The position numbers and the translations under genes are program-made. From contig DMEM01000203.1 of NCBI GenBank assembly GCA_003450915.1, positions 1-8,469 of the forward strand: 8,469 nucleotides of DNA, in the 5' to 3' direction. The notes under the pieces were generated by a model that was not told the origin of the DNA, made no database searches, and saw only the letters and a program-made list of their open reading frames with translations. Positions 5,667-8,469 of the stretch are shown piece after piece. Each line of letters opens with the position of its first letter. The stretch's first letter is position 1. Origin of the DNA: Alphaproteobacteria bacterium (GTDB lineage: Bacteria > Pseudomonadota > Alphaproteobacteria > UBA1280 > UBA12223).

Positions 5667-6527
5667 TTATAAATCTTTTAAATATAGTTTTGCTTTTTTA
5701 GCCTCTGGAGTATTAGGATAATCTTTTATTAGCTTATTCCATGAGTTTTTAGCGTGAGTATTATTACCCATTTGCTTAAATGCTACGCCAATTTTTAGTA
5801 AGTTAGCAGGAGCCTTCGCACCGTTAGGGAATGTTTTTAGCCCTTTAGCAAATTTAGATACAGCATCTTTTGATTTGCCTTGAACTAATGAAATTTCACC
5901 TAACCAGTAAAATGAGTTATCTGCATATTTATGTTGAGGGAATCTATCGATAAAAGTCTCAAACCAATCAGCAGATTTATTGTATTCTGCTAATGTTAAA
6001 TAATTATATGCTTTTTCATATAGTTTTTCTGGGCTTAATTTATTAGGTACAGAAGCCTTTGTTCTAGCAACATGCTTATTACCCTTTGCAGGTGTTACAG
6101 CTTTAGAAGTTGATGCTGTTGCTGTACCAATTTCAATACCTTTATCAGCTGTCTTTTCTGTTTTTTGTACAGGAGCTGAAGCATCCTTATTGCTTTCAAT
6201 TTCATTCAAGCGATAGTCAAAATCTTCTGACACTAACTTAACTTGCTCTGCTAGTTTTTCAACGGCATAGCTTAGCTCTTCAATTTTACCGTAAAGCTTG
6301 GCATTTTGTTCTTGCATATTTGCTAATTCTGCTTGTGTATTTGCTAATAGTTTATTATCAGCAGATACGCCTACGCTAGTAGAGCTTTTGCCAGAATAAA
6401 CTTGTTTTTCTATAGCAATCATACGTTTTTCAATTCTGTTGATTTTTGCTTCAACAGGAGTTTGTGCATTAGCAATGCTAGTTAAGCCGATAATAGCACT
6501 TGTTGTTAGAAGTAGAGTTCTTTTCAT
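5667..6527 (-). CDS. cpoB: Cell division coordinator CpoB (YbgF), Tol-Pal-associated periplasmic protein
   Basis: CpoB is a periplasmic partner of TolA that coordinates peptidoglycan synthesis with outer-membrane constriction. The protein starts with a Sec signal peptide (KRT, hydrophobic core, SIANA cleavage site near residue 22). A short coiled coil (RIEKRMIAIEKQVY, about 31-44) and a longer one (about 62-112, ending DYRLNEIE) form the N-terminal trimerisation region. An Ala/Lys/Thr-rich linker (about 113-160) leads to a C-terminal TPR region (about 165-286) beginning SPEKLYEKAYNYL, with three repeats, the typical YbgF end. Total length near 286 residues is normal. I chose the ATG at 6527; a GTG directly before it at 6530 is equally possible and is closer to the GAGG at 6544-6541. 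It lies 98-101 bases after pal in the same direction and its stop touches the next start codon, so the three genes look like one operon. Confidence 0.95.
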   Translation of the reverse strand: MKRTLLLTTSAIIGLTSIANAQTPVEAKINRIEKRMIAIEKQVYSGKSSTSVGVSADNKLLANTQAELANMQEQNAKLYGKIEELSYAVEKLAEQVKLVSEDFDYRLNEIESNKDASAPVQKTEKTADKGIEIGTATASTSKAVTPAKGNKHVARTKASVPNKLSPEKLYEKAYNYLTLAEYNKSADWFETFIDRFPQHKYADNSFYWLGEISLVQGKSKDAVSKFAKGLKTFPNGAKAPANLLKIGVAFKQMGNNTHAKNSWNKLIKDYPNTPEAKKAKLYLKDL

Positions 6528-6628
6528 CACTTTAATAAAACCTCAAAATAAATTTTTAAATTAAGCACATAAAATCTAGCTAAATTATTTTAGCTTGTGA
6601 TTTATGAATAATTTTTGGGATAGTAAAA

Positions 6629-7216
6629 TTATTCAGCTGAGCCTAATAAGATTACAGCTCTTCTGTTTTTATTCCATGCAGCAGAGTTGTGAGAAGGATC
6701 TTCAGGTTGCTCTTTACCAAATGAAATTGTTTCAATTTGTTCAGCATTTAATCCTAAACCAACAAGATATTTTTTAACAGCAACAGCTCTTCTTTCACCT
6801 AATGCAAGGTTGTACTCTCTAGTACCTCTTTCATCAGCGTGACCTTGGATAATAATAGAAGCAATACTATCGTTTGCTAAAACAAAGTTTGCAATTAATG
6901 TAAGATCTGCTTTTGCTGTTTCATCTACAGCAGATGAGTCAAAACCAAATAATACTTTATTTGTTGTAATTGAAGCTAAGTCTTGTCTTAATTGTAGAGT
7001 TTTTTCATCTAAAATAGAAGCATCGATTCCATCATAGCTTACTGCCATATTGAATCCTTCGCCTTCTTCAACTTTGTTAGTTTGTTGGTAAGCGTCTTGT
7101 TGTACGCTTGGTTGAATTTCTAAGTTTTGTTCTGTTAAGTCAACATCTTGGCTATTGTTAGCACATGCTGCTAATACTAGCACTGATGCTGTAACTAAAA
7201 GATTTTTTTTCATCAT
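6629..7216 (-). CDS. pal: Peptidoglycan-associated lipoprotein Pal
   Basis: Pal is an outer-membrane lipoprotein that binds peptidoglycan and TolB, forming the outer-membrane end of the Tol-Pal system. A signal peptide ends in the lipobox L15-A-A-C18, with Cys18 the lipidation site; Asn follows rather than Asp, which fits outer-membrane sorting. Residues about 25-85 form a polar linker, and 87-192 an OmpA-C-like domain: VLFGFDSS (88-95), the peptidoglycan-binding GHADERGTREYN (125-136), LALGERRAVAVKKYL (137-151) and NRRAVILL (184-191). The length of 195 residues is slightly longer than usual because of the linker. AGGT seven bases before the ATG at 7216 supports that start; the second ATG at 7213 is an alternative. 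tolB, which usually precedes pal, is absent here; a divergent lemA occupies the upstream side instead. Confidence 0.97.
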   Translation of the reverse strand: MMKKNLLVTASVLVLAACANNSQDVDLTEQNLEIQPSVQQDAYQQTNKVEEGEGFNMAVSYDGIDASILDEKTLQLRQDLASITTNKVLFGFDSSAVDETAKADLTLIANFVLANDSIASIIIQGHADERGTREYNLALGERRAVAVKKYLVGLGLNAEQIETISFGKEQPEDPSHNSAAWNKNRRAVILLGSAE

Positions 7217-7550
7217 TGTTTTTACCTATAATTTATTTTGTTAATGAAGATACCAAAGTCATAAAAAGAGATAGAGCTTTTGTTTGACTCTAAAAAAACA
7301 TTAACTAATATTAATTTTGAGTTAACATTCTATTTATATTTATGATTTCGGTTAAAAATAATACATTACAAGATAAATTCTACACGTAAAAAAAATATTT
7401 TTCAATCAAAATCTACAAAATGATGGCAAAAAAATCACATTAGCTATATTTTTTTATGAATATATAGCCTCGTTTGGTTGAATTATCAAATAAATAAATC
7501 CATAATAAGTTTACTGATTAGTATATATAAATAATAAAGGATTTTGATTA
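7217..7550. other. Divergent intergenic region between pal and lemA
   Basis: These 334 bases are very A/T-rich and contain no credible gene. They should carry promoters for pal (minus) and lemA (plus; candidate listed separately). I found no convincing -35/-10 pair for pal. A dyad TTAACT (7301-7306) and AGTTAA (7320-7325) with a 13-base gap, and a second one GCTATAT (7443-7449) and ATATAGC (7462-7468), could be protein-binding sites, but both are short and A/T-dominated. Confidence 0.6.
7478..7506 (+). promoter_or_regulatory. Candidate lemA promoter
   Basis: TTGAAT (7478-7483) and CATAAT (7501-7506), each one base from consensus in a key position, are 17 bases apart. Transcription would start about 35-40 bases before the lemA ATG. 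The region is so A/T-rich that other -10-like sequences (for example near 7521-7530) cannot be excluded. Confidence 0.5.
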
Positions 7551-8123
7551 ATGGATTTAGTTTCAATATTAATAATTGCAGGCCCGCTTGCTGTGGTTTA
7601 CTTTTGGTATGTGTCAATTGTGACAAAAAACAACGCAGTAAAAGAGGCTTTCTCTGGAATTGATGTTCAATTGAAGAAAAGAACAGACTTAATTCCTAAT
7701 ATTCTAAAAATAGCTAATAAATTTATGACTCATGAAAAAGAACTATTAGAAGAAGTAACAAGATTACGTGCTGATGTTTTAAAAGCATCGCAAGGTAATG
7801 CAGCAGTAAATAGTGAAGAAAGATTTAAACTTGAAGGGATGTTAGAAAATAAAATGTCTGGTTTAATGGTTTCTGTTGAAAATTATCCAGATTTAAAATC
7901 TCAAGAAAACATGGTTGAAGCTCAAAGAGTTTTTGCTGATGTTGAGGAGCATATCTCAGCATCAAGAAGAAATTATAACTCTGCATTAACAGCTCTTAAA
8001 AACTCAGTAGAAATTTTCCCTGGTAACTTAATTGCTAAAATGGTTAAAGTTGATATGCCAGCTTACTTTGAAATTCCAGAGATTGAAAGAAAAGCAGTTA
8101 ACGCTGATGATTTCCTAAACTAA
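7551..8123 (+). CDS. lemA: LemA family protein
   Basis: LemA proteins are widespread, membrane-anchored and helical, with no firmly established biochemical role. One N-terminal transmembrane segment (about residues 4-23) is followed by a cytoplasm- or periplasm-exposed helical bundle. Family hallmarks are clear: F-S-G-I-D-V-Q-L-K-K-R-T-D-L-I-P-N (34-50 region), the HE motif after it (HEKELLEEV), ENYPDLKS (about 109-116), and SRRNYNSALTALKNSVEIFPGN near residues 138-157. The length of 190 residues is normal. AAAGG ten bases before the ATG supports the start. It forms an operon with a downstream DUF3137-like gene whose ATG lies ten bases after the lemA stop, a pairing often seen for this family. 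Note that YN before TKNN in other members is replaced here by SIVTKNN, a minor variation. Confidence 0.95.
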   Translation: MDLVSILIIAGPLAVVYFWYVSIVTKNNAVKEAFSGIDVQLKKRTDLIPNILKIANKFMTHEKELLEEVTRLRADVLKASQGNAAVNSEERFKLEGMLENKMSGLMVSVENYPDLKSQENMVEAQRVFADVEEHISASRRNYNSALTALKNSVEIFPGNLIAKMVKVDMPAYFEIPEIERKAVNADDFLN

Positions 8124-8133
8124 GAGGTGAGTT

Positions 8134-8469
8134 ATGACTGTTAATTTAAAATTATCAGAACAAGCTGAAAAGATTTTTAATGGTGCTATTCAACAAGATT
8201 TAGCATCATTAGAGTCTTTAAGACTTGAAAAAGTAAAAGAATCTAATAAAAGAAAAAAGCAGGTTTGTACTTTAGGTATCCCTGTTTTTTTATTAGTAAT
8301 AGTATTAGGGCTCCTAATAAATGCAGATGAAGCGTTGATTGGTATTTCATTAGCTTTTGCAATATATTTTCTCGTATATATTATAAAGCCAGAAGATCAG
8401 TTTAAAGAAGAATACTTAAAAATATTTAAAGATAAATTTGTAAAGTCATTTTTTGCACAGTTATTTAAC
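8134..8469 (+). CDS. DUF3137-like two-helix membrane protein, 3' end beyond window
   Basis: The frame is open for all 112 codons to the window edge. AGAGGTGA (8123-8130) just before the ATG at 8134 is a strong ribosome binding site that overlaps the lemA TAA stop, so the pair is coupled. The polar N-terminus (about 1-43, Lys-rich at 33-43) is followed by two hydrophobic segments, about 45-63 (TLGIPVFLLVIVLGLLI) and 69-86 (ISLAFAIYFLVYII), with a short polar turn between them. The sequence then continues with FKEEYLKIFKDKFVKSFF, which resembles the start of the soluble domain of DUF3137 proteins. The assignment rests on this topology and the lemA neighbour; the diagnostic C-terminal part lies outside the window. 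The function of the family is not established. Confidence 0.8.
   Translation, partial: MTVNLKLSEQAEKIFNGAIQQDLASLESLRLEKVKESNKRKKQVCTLGIPVFLLVIVLGLLINADEALIGISLAFAIYFLVYIIKPEDQFKEEYLKIFKDKFVKSFFAQLFN

Noticed and set aside
6576..6597. AGCTAAA/TTTAGCT hairpin between pal and cpoB as a terminator.
   Set aside because: The stem is short, A/T-rich and lacks a proper T-tract in the direction of transcription; the operon continues through it.

Overview
The window is AT-rich (about 30% G+C in the conserved genes). It looks like a chromosomal segment of a low-G+C Gram-negative bacterium, most likely an alphaproteobacterium. Reasons: pal and cpoB (ybgF) are followed immediately by the 5' end of tilS, which is the usual alphaproteobacterial order; the MetRS C-terminus is the short form; and a lemA plus DUF3137-like pair is present. 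This placement is inferred from gene order and motifs only.

Layout. Minus strand, 1-1896: a two-gene operon of tatD (metal-dependent hydrolase) and a large gene, cut by the window edge, whose product begins with a Cys/His zinc-binding module. The second gene's ribosome binding site overlaps the tatD stop. Plus strand, 2188-4957: four unrecognised genes, each an independent unit with its own CTTGAA-type promoter, a start codon 75-80 bases after the -35, and its own hairpin terminator. The proteins are soluble and mostly helical, without signal peptides. The second and fourth are paralogous at their N-termini. Minus strand, 5013-7216: pal, cpoB and an in-frame chimera joining the first ~45 residues of TilS (PP-loop) to the C-terminal anticodon-binding domain of MetRS. 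Plus strand, 7551-8469: lemA and a DUF3137-like membrane protein that runs off the window.

How it fits together. Pal and CpoB belong to the Tol-Pal envelope constriction and outer-membrane integrity system. tatD commonly follows metG in bacteria, so a metG remnant on one side of the four-gene block and tatD on the other suggest that the block was inserted, in opposite orientation, between them. The tilS-metG fusion points to a separate deletion or rearrangement, or to a misassembly. The parts most worth attention are the four-unit island, which looks like a tandem set of acquired single-gene cassettes of unknown function, and the TilS-MetRS chimera.
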